Positions 1-10,825 of a stretch of DNA of 64,000 bases are shown piece by piece. How positions within the stretch are numbered: the stretch's first letter is position 1; each line of letters starts with the position of its first letter. A model generated the notes under the pieces. It did no database searches and was not told the origin of the DNA. It worked only from the letters and a program-made list of their open reading frames with translations. Made by a program: the position numbers and the translations under genes. The stretch is from Elmis aenea (Eukaryota; Arthropoda; Insecta; Coleoptera; Elmidae): assembly GCA_947652605.1 (NCBI GenBank), contig OX393579.1:23457674-23521673 (forward strand), given 5' to 3'.

Positions 1-2685
1 AAGAGCCAGGGCAGGAGTATCTATCTTGATTAAAGAAAAATGGCAGAAATATATAAGATCTTGGGAACCTATAAACGAAAGGATTATAAAGGTAACCATG
101 GAACTAAGAGGAACAATTATCAAAATTTTAGGCATATATGCACCAAATGACAACGCTCCAGTGGCCACAAAGGACGAGTTTGAGAGAACTTTGGAAAATC
201 AAATCGAACAGGGAACAGATATTCAGGAAATGATAATAATAGGGGATTGTAATGCCAGAGTAGGAAAACAGAGCAACAGTCGAGTGATAGGTACCCACGG
301 AGAAGAAACAATAAATGACAATGGGGAAAGACTGATCAGTATATGCGAACAATATGACCTAAAGATACAAAACACCTTCTTTGAACATAAAAATATACAT
401 AAATATACCTGGTACCAACATACGAGGAATTTAAAGTCAATTATCAATTACATTATTACTAAACAAAGATCAAATATAAAAATGCAGGACGTCAGGGTAA
501 GAAGAGGAGCAGACTGTGGCTCGGATCACTGTCTAGTAGAGTCAAAAATGTACATACCTTATCGTTGGAACCAAGATACAGAAGAAAGTATAAACCCGAA
601 TATATTTGACCCACAGATCACAAGATACAATATTCAAAGCCTAGAACACGATAGCACTAAATACGTATACCAAAAGAGACTCAAACAGAAACTTACAATA
701 CAAGAACGGACGATTGAGGAAGAATACGAATTTATAAAAAAGTGCATAAAAGAAGCAGCCGAAGACGCTTTAGGAATAGAAGAAAATAACAGGAAACCAT
801 ATTGGTGGGATAAAAACATTGAAGAACAGATCGAGAAAAAGAAGGAAGTACATTTAAGACGACTACAAGACAGGGACAACAGAGAAGTACAAGAAGAATA
901 TCGAGTACTAAATAGAGAAGTCAAGAGACAAGTACTGAAAAAGAAAAATGAAGCGTGGATAAAGAAATGCGAACACGTGGAACAATATATAGGAGGCGCA
1001 AGGAGCTTAGAAGCATGGCGGATAATTAAGAACCTAAGGAAATCGGACAATCAACATCACCTCAATAGTATATCAGACAAACAGTGGGAAAAACACTTTA
1101 AAGAACTATTGACAGAAAGAAGAAGAAGATTCTTAAAAGAGGAAAAAATAGAAGAAGGAACGGGAAGTGAAAACATTACTATAGATATATCACAGATAAA
1201 GGAAGTAGTTAGAACCATGAAACTTAAAAAATCACCCGGAATAGGGGGTATATATAATGAACTACTGAAATACGGACCTGAAGAATTATATGTGAGTCTG
1301 GCAAGCCTGTTCCAAAGATGTATAAATGGCGGAAAAGTACCCGAAGAATGGAGAACAGCATATATTACGCCAATCCACAAGAAAGAAGCTAAAAACAATC
1401 CTAAAAACTATAGAGGAATAGCAGTGATTTGTGCAATAGGAAGAATGTATTCAAAGATAATAAAGAATATGATAGAGAAGAAAATCGAAGACAAACAGCC
1501 AGAAGAACAGGCGGGTTTTAGAACGGGGCGATCCACAGTAGATAATATTTTTACTATCAAAATAGCATGCGAGAAAAGAGCACAGAGGAGTAGGGAACTA
1601 CATTTAGCGCTGATAGATCTAGAGAAAGCGTATGATAGCGTACCAATCTCGCAGATGTGGAATGCTCTTAAAGAAATAGACGTACCCTCGGTCCTGATAA
1701 AAGCAGTTAAAAATCTGTATGACGAAAATACCACAAGAATAAAGAATGGGAAGTCATACACACAACCGTTTAATACAACAAAGGGTTTAAGACAAGGGTG
1801 TAGTCTTTCCCCTACACTTTTTAAAATATATTTAGACAAAGCCCTAACTAAGTGGACGAGTAAAATTAGAGAAATGGGGCTGCAGATAGGGGACGAAAAA
1901 CTGTTTAGCCTATACTTCGCGGATGATCAGATGGTGATAGCGGAGGACCAAGATGATTTGAACTATATGATCAGAAAGCTTCAAGAAGAATACGAAGCAG
2001 CAGGACTTACAATCAATATGGAGAAATCGGAATATATGATAGTGGGAAATGAATATCATGAAGATCTGGTACTAGATAACACGAGAAGGATAAAAGGTGT
2101 GACCACATGTAAATACCTAGGAATAATCCTCAACAACCAGGGAAGTAGTAACGATGAAATAAAGGAAAGGATAAATAAAGGAAAAAAGACAATACGGACG
2201 CTAAACTCGATCTTGTGGGACAAAACAATCACAAAGGAAAACAAAAAACGAATATATATAAGCATAGTACAAAGTATAATCACATACGGAGCCGAAACAT
2301 GGGATATGACAAAAAAGAATAGAAACAAACTCATGACGACGGAAATGGATTACCTCAGGAGAAGTTGTAGAACATCAAGAATAGAAAGAGTCAGAAACGA
2401 CACGATCAGAGAAAATATGAATATGGACACCAACATAATAGAAGTTGTCGAAAAGAAGCAACTAAAATGGTTCGGACATACGAAAAGGATGGAAAATACA
2501 AGATGGCCAAGGAGAATTCTGGAATGGATACCGGCCGAAAGAAGGAAAAGAGGACGCCCTAGAAGAAGCTGGCGGGACGATATAAATGAGGCCATGAAAA
2601 CAAGGCAATTAGAGGAGGACATGTGCTACGACAAGAGAATGGAGACTGGGGACGGAGAAGCGGCGCAGACCGTAGAGAAATCCGT

Positions 2686-2712
<27 letters not shown>
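1..2712 (+). mobile_element. RTE-type non-LTR retrotransposon, 5' end outside window
   Basis: One open frame encodes an AP-like endonuclease followed by a reverse transcriptase. It ends in a short (TA)n microsatellite tail at about 2689-2711 with no long 3' UTR, which is typical of the RTE clade. The right edge abuts hAT transposase coding sequence on the opposite strand, so this element inserted into an older hAT. The left edge is not visible because the frame is already open at base 2. RTE is preferred over Jockey or CR1 because of the microsatellite tail, but the clade call is inference. Confidence 0.85.
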
Positions 2713-2717
<5 letters not shown>

Positions 2718-2815
2718 TGTTATGTTTAGATAGGAATAAAATTATTTCTAAAAAATTTCCATGTTCAGTCTCATTGTTCTCTAATGAGAATGAATTAGCA
2801 GATTCCGATCTGTGA
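2..2815 (+). CDS. RTE endonuclease/reverse transcriptase (ORF2-like), C-terminus frameshifted
   Basis: Nicks target DNA and copies element RNA at the nick. The frame is open from base 2 with no start codon in view. Numbering from the TTG at 26, the endonuclease shows GDCN near residue 73 and a GSDH motif near 170. The usually acidic residue of the IDYI motif is Asn at residue 141 (bases 446-448), a likely inactivating GAT-to-AAT change. The reverse transcriptase shows KKSPG, GLRQGCSLSP and the catalytic FADD at residues 631-634 (bases 1916-1927). The C-terminal WFGH and RPRRSW motifs are typical of this group. Near 2635 the frame slips by one base: the alternative frame gives REWRLGTEKRRRP and a stop at 2673-2675, the expected C-terminus. 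The present frame instead reads through the TA tail into flanking DNA to 2815. Probably a dead copy. Confidence 0.85.
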
Positions 2816-3143
2816 GCCTGAAAAGCTAAACCCCTTTTTCCAATTAGTTTTACAACATCTAGACTTGAACACGAAGACTTTGCGTTGATAATCGACGTTT
2901 CAATTTGTCTGTTTCAACGGAGCAGATTATATTGTCTTCGTTTGTCGAATTTGATGAATGCAAATCTTGATCAATGTTAGATTTTTCAACATCAGGTGCA
3001 CTAACTTTAGAAGTTAAAGCAAACAAATCACTTAACTTAAAACTTTTTTGAGCAGCTTCGTGAAGTACTTTTTGCCTTTTCTCTTTCTCTTTTTGAGCAC
3101 ATTTTCTTTTTTCCATTTTTCCTTGATTAAAAACTATAACCAC
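2713..3143 (-). pseudogene. hAT transposase relic with DUF4371-like segment
   Basis: Two minus-strand pieces. The first (3143-2859; likely ATG at 3116) is a Lys/Glu-rich N-terminus reading MEKRKCAQKEKEKRQ, typical of ZMYM1/hAT proteins, and stops at 2859. The second, in another frame (2862-2713), translates without stops as LDVVKLIGKRGLAF followed by EHGNFLEIILFLSKH. This is the diagnostic start of the DUF4371 region of ZMYM1-like hAT transposases. The zinc-finger region normally found between the two is missing, so there is an internal deletion plus a frameshift. The second piece runs straight into the RTE tail. Not functional. Confidence 0.75.
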
Positions 3144-3544
3144 AATAATATCACAATCTCACAATGAATGTAAAGAATCAGTCTGCATTTATTAAGTTTA
3201 ATAATTGTTTATTAATTACTAAAATATTAAAACTAAAATTCTAGTAAGGTATAATATCAATATCACTTGGTGCTCAAAAACACAGCCCGGACGGTGAAAT
3301 TTAACGAAAACGTCGGACATAGCAGAGACACAAATCAGAGACGTAGTCAGCTGATAAAGCTCGGGAGGCCCAGGGGTACAAAAATTATGCGATGCTGTAA
3401 CTTATTCTTTATTTATTACTAACCGAAATAATAATATTGCATAATTTTTTCATAAAAATCATAACAAGTACTGTGGGTCGCGGCCTCAGAGCGACCGGCC
3501 CACCGGGATTCCTCCCGGTGTCCCGCCGGTCCAGTCCGCCACTG
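2713..3544 (-). mobile_element. hAT transposon fragment (ZMYM1/DUF4371-type), interrupted by RTE
   Basis: On the minus strand the element begins at 3544 with CAGTGGCGGACTGG, a typical insect hAT terminus, followed by a GC-rich subterminal block (about 3476-3543). It then carries two pieces of transposase coding sequence (3116-2859 and 2862-2713) and is cut by the RTE tail at 2712. The far half is not in the window. The 8 bases right of the TIR (3545-3552) abut sequence matching another hAT family, so this element itself inserted into a hAT. Confidence 0.75.
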
Positions 3545-3552
3545 GTTTCTGG

Positions 3553-3668
3553 ATTATTTATTTCAAAATATTGACTTTATTTGTTACTTCCCAAGATGCC
3601 GGGGAAGAAGACCGATTTCTTCCCGGAATCCCGGGACAAGCAAAAATGTTAAATATGAGAAAACCTTA
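3553..3668 (+). mobile_element. 3' end fragment of a second hAT family (CCCGGG-type)
   Basis: Matches, with scattered differences, the right end of the complete element at 57934-58795. Both share a run around AAATATTGAC, the phrase GATTTCTTCCCGGAATCCC, and a terminus AGAAAACCTTA (AGAAACCCTA in the other copy). It starts directly after the hAT terminus at 3544 plus 8 bases, so it is the host sequence into which that hAT inserted. Confidence 0.65.
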
Positions 3669-5194
3669 TAATTACATAGGTAATTTCTTTCGACACCGTT
3701 AATTTTAAAATTTTATCCATGTCTTTATTCTTCGTATCTGATAAGAGAGCACTCCACCCTAAATACTGTTAAAGTATGAGACTAAGATTAAAGTCGTGAA
3801 AAACTAAATCATATAAACGTTGAACACGTCCTCGGATTAAAAACAAGTAAAAGCCAAGCTCTAGAAAATAAAAATTATTACATAACAGCCTTCTAGGATA
3901 TTAGTTAAGCTTTTAACAAGGTTTGGCATAAGTTCATGGATGCTGTACAGAATCAGAAAAACTGTTCCAAATAACATCTTCATCTTTTAAGACCATACGT
4001 ACAACACAGACTTTTAATCACAAAAAAAAGTTTCCAATTCCGCAATGGAGCGTATTAGGATAACAGCTACATTTTCGGATGATACGACAATACTAGCCAC
4101 ATATTGCGCTTGGTATTTTGCAAGACAACGAAAACAACATTTCACATTGAATTGTAAAAAGGCTAATAAAAGCCAACGAGACAAATCAGTACAAGTAACT
4201 TTTACACTAAGGCAAGATAGTACACTTGGTCGACTGAAAAACCAACAGTTGTTACAATCAGAAGGAGTAAAAACCTGAGAATTTACTTGGCACAATTAAC
4301 AAATTAAACTTTTTAACTCAAAAACTGTATCATCAACAAAACTTCTTCACTCTCAGAATATAAACGGTTAAATTACAATTTCATCCCGAAACGTCTATGG
4401 TTATATGGAATCCAAGTGTTGGGTTCAGCCTCTAGTTTAAATAGAGATCTTAAAAAATCGTAGTCAACGAACAACGACCTATTGTTCGTGCCAAACGAAG
4501 TTAATCGCTGCGACCTTCAAGTGGCTGTAGAACAGGAGATAAAAAAAACTATAGTGTTGACTATCGTGAAAGGTTAAGTGCCCACCCCTATAATCTAGTA
4601 ACAAAAGAACTCAAAAAAATAACTTATGGAACACGTAGAAGCAAATGACATAATCCTAATGGCTTGATTTTAAGTTAGCTTCTAAAGCAAGACCCAGTAG
4701 TCAAAATGAATCCTTAGATATTCATAGCGAAACGAGTTTGTCACTGGACAGTTTCTTAACGCGCGACTCAAGTCGCGCGACAGAAGACGCCCTGTGTGTG
4801 CTAGGCCTTACACGTCACTATTAATAACTTCTCATACACATTACAAAATATCCTGTGGACAAATTACAATTAATTTTGGTGATAAAAAAAAATGTATAAC
4901 AAAAACAATTGAACTTATCTAATAAATTTATTTTTCCACAATTGATGTTTTACTTTCTTTTTGGCTCAAGTATCATACAATAGTATTATTTTACTTAAAA
5001 GAACTTTTCATAAAACTGTTTAATTTTTGTGACAACGCTGTGCAAACGCTTCTTTATTAAACAATTAATTTTTCGGTGTTGCAGCTGGAAAACGTGTGCT
5101 ATAGTTTTCCGGAAAGTCCTTATTTAATAAAAATTTGGTGGACAACTTTGCTTCCGACAGACGCTCCTGATCGTCAATTTTTTTAAATATATTA
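3669..5194. other. AT-rich intergenic DNA, no gene recognised
   Basis: No coding region is supported. Overlapping short ORFs on both strands at about 4014-4295 show no recognisable motif. The only notable structure is the short GC-rich palindrome at 4760-4779. Confidence 0.6.
4760..4779. repeat. Perfect GC-rich 9-bp inverted repeat
   Basis: CGCGCGACT, two bases, then AGTCGCGCG: a perfect 9-bp stem with a 2-base spacer in otherwise AT-rich DNA. Role unknown; it may be a decayed TIR junction. Confidence 0.7.
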
Positions 5195-6127
5195 CGAGGG
5201 CAATCCCAAAAATAAGGTCTCTGCATTTTTTAGAAATAGAAAAAAAGTTTATTTTAATAATTAATAAATTATTTTAAAGCTTGAATATTCCTCTATTTTT
5301 CTACATAATCGCCACACCCGTCGATGCATTTTTGTAGACGCTGTGGCAGTTTTTGTATGCCCATGTCGCCGCCATGCCGTTGAGGATGCGTCGGACCGTT
5401 TCTTTCACCTCGTCATTGTCGCTGAAGCGCGTTCCGGCCAAATGTTTTTTCAACTTAGGAAACAAGTGGTAGTCTGGTAGTCACTGGGTGCCAAGTCCGG
5501 ACTATACCTAGGGTGGGTTGGTGATGATGTCTCATCCAAATTCATAGGAAGAGTTAACGCGTTGCCGTTTGTGGTCTTCTGTAAGCATTCGCGGGACCCA
5601 TCTTGCGCACACCGTCCGATATTTCAACTTTTTAGTTAAAGTTCTATGAATGGTGCTTCGAGAAACCTCAGGAACCAAAATGCAAAGATTATCGAAAGTG
5701 ATCCTCCGATCTGTAAGCATGATTTTTTCAACCTGTCTCGTCGGGAATTGACTGTCTCCCGCTTCTTTCTTCGTCGTGAATTTCTATGCGACCAGCTGTA
5801 AACTCCCTACCCCATTTGCGGGCGTGTTTGACAACCATGCACGACTCTCCATACACTTCCGTCAATTGACGATGAATTTCGATTGGTTTAACGCCTTTTG
5901 CGTCCAAAAACCGAATAACTGCGCGAACTTCGCACCTGGCGGCAGCGGCAAGCGGGAGCTCAATTATGAACAGCTGCCGAGCCAAAACAGAAAAAAAAAC
6001 GCAGGCTAAACGATGACTTGCTTGAGAGTGAGGGAAGAAACAAACACGGTAGTGTGGCCATCAACCGCACGAAAAGTTTCCCTGCGGCCCCAGCGCTTTG
6101 GAGACCTTATTTTTGGGATTACCCTCG
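5195..6127 (-). mobile_element. Mariner element, internally deleted
   Basis: Left end CGAGGGCAATCCCAAAAATA and the mirrored right end form imperfect TIRs of about 28 bp, differing at one or two positions. TA dinucleotides flank both sides (5193-5194 and 6128-6129), the expected target duplication. At 933 bp it is shorter than an intact mariner of about 1.3 kb, in agreement with the missing catalytic centre of its transposase. Confidence 0.9.
5293..5985 (-). pseudogene. Mariner (SETMAR-like) transposase relic
   Basis: A minus-strand transposase in three pieces. The N-terminal helix-turn-helix part (about 5985-5728) includes IRFLDAKGVKPIEIHRQL and DEERSGRQS. The linker (about 5720-5535) includes RRITFDNLC and WVPRMLTEDHKRQRV. 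The C-terminal part (about 5470-5293) includes DYHLFPKLKKHLAG and, after a frame change, LQKCIDGCGDYVEK and a stop at 5293-5295. The stretch with the first two catalytic aspartates, between the WVP..L motif and SDYH, is deleted. It cannot be active but could be mobilised in trans through its intact ends. Confidence 0.88.
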
Positions 6128-6363
6128 TATTTACATACTTACTTATGTAAAAACAATACATTTCAAAACCAGTTTTGAACAAAACTGACCTTTAGCGTCA
6201 TTTAATTTCATTTATGAGAATAAATATTCTGGTTATTAACAAAGTTCCTAAAAAATACATCAGATTTAATGAATCGTCGCCTTAAAATACAATTAATTAA
6301 TAACGTCATTCGCGACTACAGTATTCACATTATGTATCATAATTTAACTACGTAACATGAGAA

Positions 6364-6662
6364 GATGCACAACTGATAGGACTAAGTCATGTATATAGAA
6401 TGGGAGAAGATAGGATGCCCAGAAAAGCGTATGAAGCGAAAACAGGAAGAAAAAATCGAAAAGAAAGACCAAGGAAAAGTTGGAATGAGGAGGTGAAAGA
6501 AGCTGCCACAAACAGGGGGTCCGAGTGGAGCAAGGCCAGAGAACTAACAAGAAACAGAAAACGATGGAGAGAAGCATATAAAAAGAAGCCGCATGCATAA
6601 AAAGGAACAAAAGCCTCACACCTAAAGGTAGAGAGTCAAGAGTAAGAAGAAGAACTTGAAAA
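6364..6662 (+). mobile_element. 5'-truncated non-LTR retrotransposon 3' end
   Basis: An open frame ending at 6600 reads GLSHVYRMGEDRMPRKAYEA, then RPRKSWNEEVKEA and RNRKRWREAY. This is the C-terminal zinc-knuckle-like tail common to insect non-LTR reverse transcriptases. A short 3' UTR ends in an AAGAAGAAG run at about 6640-6652. The rest of the reverse transcriptase is absent, as expected from 5' truncation during target-primed reverse transcription. It is a different family from the RTE at the left edge. Confidence 0.75.
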
Positions 6663-8365
6663 TTGTCTACGTTGCATTAAATTTTGTTGCACCTTTGTTT
6701 TTAAAATGTCATTTGAATATTATTGATGACTTAAGATTAGCTATTATAGGGACAATGCCTAGGAAAACATTATTATCTACAAAGTGCAGAACTTAAATTT
6801 GTATCACCCACGGAAAGAGGGCTACATCTTCAACACACGTTATAATTCAGATTTATTAGTAGGTAATAGTGAGTGAAAAAACATAAATTATTATGAAATG
6901 TAAAAAGTATCTTAAATTATTTGTTTTCAAATTTTTATATGTATAATTAAGTTCAGCTAATTTATTCATGTGATCTTTTGTTTATTTTTTTCAATTGCCA
7001 CTTTGATTTTACTCAATAAAAACAATAATATTGTAATAACTTACTTAATCTTAAAGATAAACCCAGCAACCCATACATCAATGAAATGAGAACAAAATTC
7101 TCTTTTTAATGAACCCAAAACCGACTATGGTTGCCATTTAAAAAAAAGTCAAGTTTGACTTATATCTTAAAATTCAAGTGTTCCATGGCTTTTTTGATAT
7201 TTGTTTCTAATTCTTCGTAAAAATATCTACAGGAACCATTTCACATTTTGATTTTAACGTAGGTGGTTATCGAATTATTTACCGTTAAAAAAAGGTGTTT
7301 TTCGTTTTTTCAAGTTATTTAAAAAAGTTGAAGGTGTAGGTGAATTGTTTAAAAGTCATTAAATTCGTCTTGAAGTTCTGCCCAACATTTTTAATTTAAC
7401 CTACTTTATAACTCTTATAATAATAAAGTTACCCACACCACATATTTAGATTATTGTCACCCTGTATACAAACATAAAAACAGCATAATATTTATTTTCT
7501 ATAAGTTTGCGTTTTCTTTATGACCACCCGCTCCTTACTTTTGACATACGTCTCATATAAGGGACATTTTATACTTTTTCTCCACCTGGTAAACTGGCGA
7601 CATCGGACTGCTAATCCATAACGTGTATTTTTGACTAATGCATCATGTATTATGCATTAAATTTAAAAATGAAAACTTTTTGCAGCTTAAACTGTCTTTA
7701 TAGATTGCACGTAGAGATAACTGAAAAAATTAATCTTTCGTATATTATTGCAAATGATTAATACAACAACAAAGTTTTACACGCAAAATTAGACTTAATC
7801 AAACGACCGTCGTTTGCAGTCGAACGACCCACAGTAATACGAACACAATCTAGATAACATTTGAAACGTAATTTCTGATGTATACTAATTTAAGCCACCA
7901 AAACGTTCGACTCGCAAAAGTTTTATTTTCGGAAATACAGTAATTTCATTTCAAAATTTACAAATGCTTTGTTTTGTGTAAGTCACGTTGTGTTCGTTCC
8001 TATTAAAAACTACGCCTTAAATGTTTTGTTGGAGTTGGCATAAGCAATTTTGATTGAAAAACGAATTATAATTATGGTAATAGCGTGTTGCTAACCACTC
8101 TTATCTTTCAATGCTAAACAGCCATAGTAATTTTCGGACTAAACAACCTATATACAACCTTGCCAACATTTTTTATGATGTGGCTGGTCAACGCACACTT
8201 AGTTGTTGCAGCGACAAAAATTATAGCTTCATAAATGGTGGTTTATTTCTTTGACTACGACCTTCTCAAAGTGTTCGTGAAGTTAGTCGCATTAGGACAA
8301 AAAAATGCCGCTGAAACTGGCGATAACAATTTTTCCTACGGGCAAATTAAATACATAAATATGTT
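6663..8365. other. AT-rich intergenic DNA, nothing recognised
   Basis: No ORF with recognisable motifs, no RNA gene and no clear TIR pair seen on either strand. Confidence 0.5.
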
Positions 8366-8845
8366 CTGTAAAAGTCCGAAATTTGATAAATCCTAACATT
8401 TACCAAAGTGAGGTGATAAAAGTCCGAAAAAAGCTTGCATATCGGGCTTTTGCGTTTATTTTTATTTAAAAAAGCTTTGGCCAACCTTTAACCTGACCCT
8501 CATTCGTTTGGTCAGTAATAGAGGGTCAGGGTAAAGGTTGGTTAAAGCATTTTTTTAAATAAATAATGTTACGACAAAACGCAATTCGTTACATTTAACT
8601 TACGTTATTTTATTTATAAGACGTCTTAATAGTTCTTTATTTTACTATTACATCTTTTTTTTTAAACGTAAACAAGTTTTTTTAGTAACCTGACACCATA
8701 GAAACTTGTCTCCACGTTTTCTATGATGTATGAATATACGGTTTCTTTCTATGATGTCAACAAAAATGAAAATGAAGCTAATTTCGGTTTTTTACCACCT
8801 CACTATGGTAAATGCTAGGATTTACCGAATTTCGGGCTTTTACAG
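8366..8845. mobile_element. Palindromic MITE with central hairpin
   Basis: Left arm begins CTGTAAAAGTCCGAAATTTG and is mirrored, with a few changes, by CGAATTTCGGGCTTTTACAG at the right end (arms about 60 bp). Nested inside, 8455-8568 forms a second inverted repeat around CCAACCTTTAACCTGACCCT. No coding content (the small ORF across the right arm is incidental). Family not assigned and no clear target duplication. Confidence 0.65.
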
Positions 8846-9549
8846 TAACACATGGATTATAGAGGGTGGATTTATCGTGAACAATATTGAGATTTCTGAA
8901 ATCGTTAAAGCAGCGTTTCCCAAATGTTTGTTATGGTGTTGCTATGCTTATTTTTACAACATTTAAATTGTCCGCGACAAAATAAGTTTGAGAACCGCTG
9001 CGTTAGAAGTTAGAGTCAGAGGGATGTTTAAAATTAGCAAAGAAGTATTTTTCATGCTTTAAAACTGTAACTAGAACATATTACGCCCTTTTCTGAAATA
9101 TCCTGAAACACTTCAAATTGATTAATAATTTTTTTATTATCGTAGAAGAAATTTGAAATTTATATTATAAGCAAAAGTGCCAATCGCTTGGCGCTTTTAT
9201 ATTACTTTTATACAATATTACATACCACGATTAAATTTTTAAAATTCGGTAATTGACTTTTTTGTTTTTCGTGATGTCATATTACATTTTTGCGCTATAC
9301 GTTGGCGAGTTTTGTGATGAATAAACTGATTATTTTTAAATAATAACGAATTTTTATAGATGAAAAAGATTTTCCGATTTGGATCACTTTAATGAAAGAG
9401 GTATAAGAAATTTTAAAGCGAAAACATGTCCGTTCAGCATTAAAAATGGGTAAGACGTTCTCAGCTATTACAAAAAGAGATTGCTGCTGTTAAAAAGATA
9501 AATAAAGATGGCAATAGAGCCATCTACGCGGTAATAGAGCATCAACTTT
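8846..9549. other. Intergenic DNA, nothing recognised
   Basis: AT-rich, no coding motif or structured repeat identified. Confidence 0.5.
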
Positions 9550-10825
9550 GCCTTTCCACTTGAGAGTAAACTATCGATAGTTACTCTCAAGTAACTATCG
9601 AGAGTCAAAAAAAAACGCTTTTGCTCGTAGCTCAGCCGTCTTTAAAGATATTGACTTAAAATTTGGACGCGTAGCCGATGCGAATATACGATTTAAAAAT
9701 TAGCGAAATCTGTAAGAGGGTTTTCGAGTTTTGGCGATTTTCATTTTGAAAAATGTTTAAACCTCCAGCAGTATGTTCAGATACAGAACGTCGCTGGCTT
9801 ACACGTGAATTGGTCGGTCGCGTGAGTTCGTTACTAACATCGCGCCGGGCCCCCGCAAGGGGCCAAAGCTGAAAGACAAACACGTTCTTAATCTGCAAGA
9901 ATTGCGCTCGCTGATAGTCCAAGAATCAACTTCCTACGACAAATAATAACAAAGTTACGAAAGTTTAAATATTGTACATTTTTCCCATTTAAATACATGT
10001 AATTTCGTGCGCGAACAAAAGTGTTAGTATTCCTTTCCGTGTGGACTCAATAGAATAGCTCGAATAAAGTGTTGCATATCAAATTGAACGTCGTTGCTTT
10101 CTTTACATGATAATTTTTAAAATAAAAAATTGGACAATTATTTATCGAGCAATGGACGATATACTCGGGGTTTGCTATTTGACGCGGCAAACAAAGAATT
10201 TAACCTGAAATTTTTATCAAGTTTTATGTTTGGTGCAAAACCAATTCGGCGTTTCATGTTGAGTGTTTATCGGTGATCGTAAAGCAATCTTTTCTCTCTT
10301 CAAAAATTTAAAGATATTTAAAATCGGCCCACGGGTTATCGAGTTATGAACGATTTCGTGAAAAGAGGCAATTTTAACGGCAAAATTGCACAAAAGCTGT
10401 ACGCGTTTTGCGGAGCCATTTCGAAATTTATTATTGCGCATTTTACGTAATAAGTAAAACGAACCTTGCTCTCTTCGAATATGTAAAGATATTTAAATTC
10501 GGTTCAGTGGTTTTCGAGTTATGAATGATTTCGTGAGATGATGCGATCATCACGGCAAAGCATTTCTTGTTTTGCAACGGTCAAACCTTATCTAATTTAA
10601 TATTTTTGATAACGTATTGTACATTTTAGATTCACCAATTTGTTCCTTTAAAAATATATAATTTAATCTCACTTTCGAGTAAAATTTAGACCTTAAAATT
10701 ATAAAAATAATCTACTTGATAAACATCAGTTCTCGGAGAGGAGCTCCCCGATTTTCGCGAGTTACTCTCAGGGGGTGTATCCATTGGCGACGCTGCTATC
10801 GAGAGTAACTCTCAAGTGGAAAGGC
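9550..10825. mobile_element. Non-autonomous TIR element with internal tandem repeats
   Basis: Ends are GCCTTTCCACTTGAGAGTAA and its inverse at 10806-10825; the left end carries an extra small hairpin around ACTATCGATAGT. Inside, segments of roughly 170 bp recur at about 9630-9750, 10290-10380 and 10470-10550, sharing AAAGATATTTAAA, TTCGAGTTATGAA and GATTTCGTGA. No transposase. The target duplication is unclear, so the superfamily is not assigned. Confidence 0.65.

Noticed and set aside
4014..4295. Overlapping ORFs of 93 and 77 residues on opposite strands
   Set aside because: No recognisable motif, no splice or promoter support, and each explains the other as a shadow.
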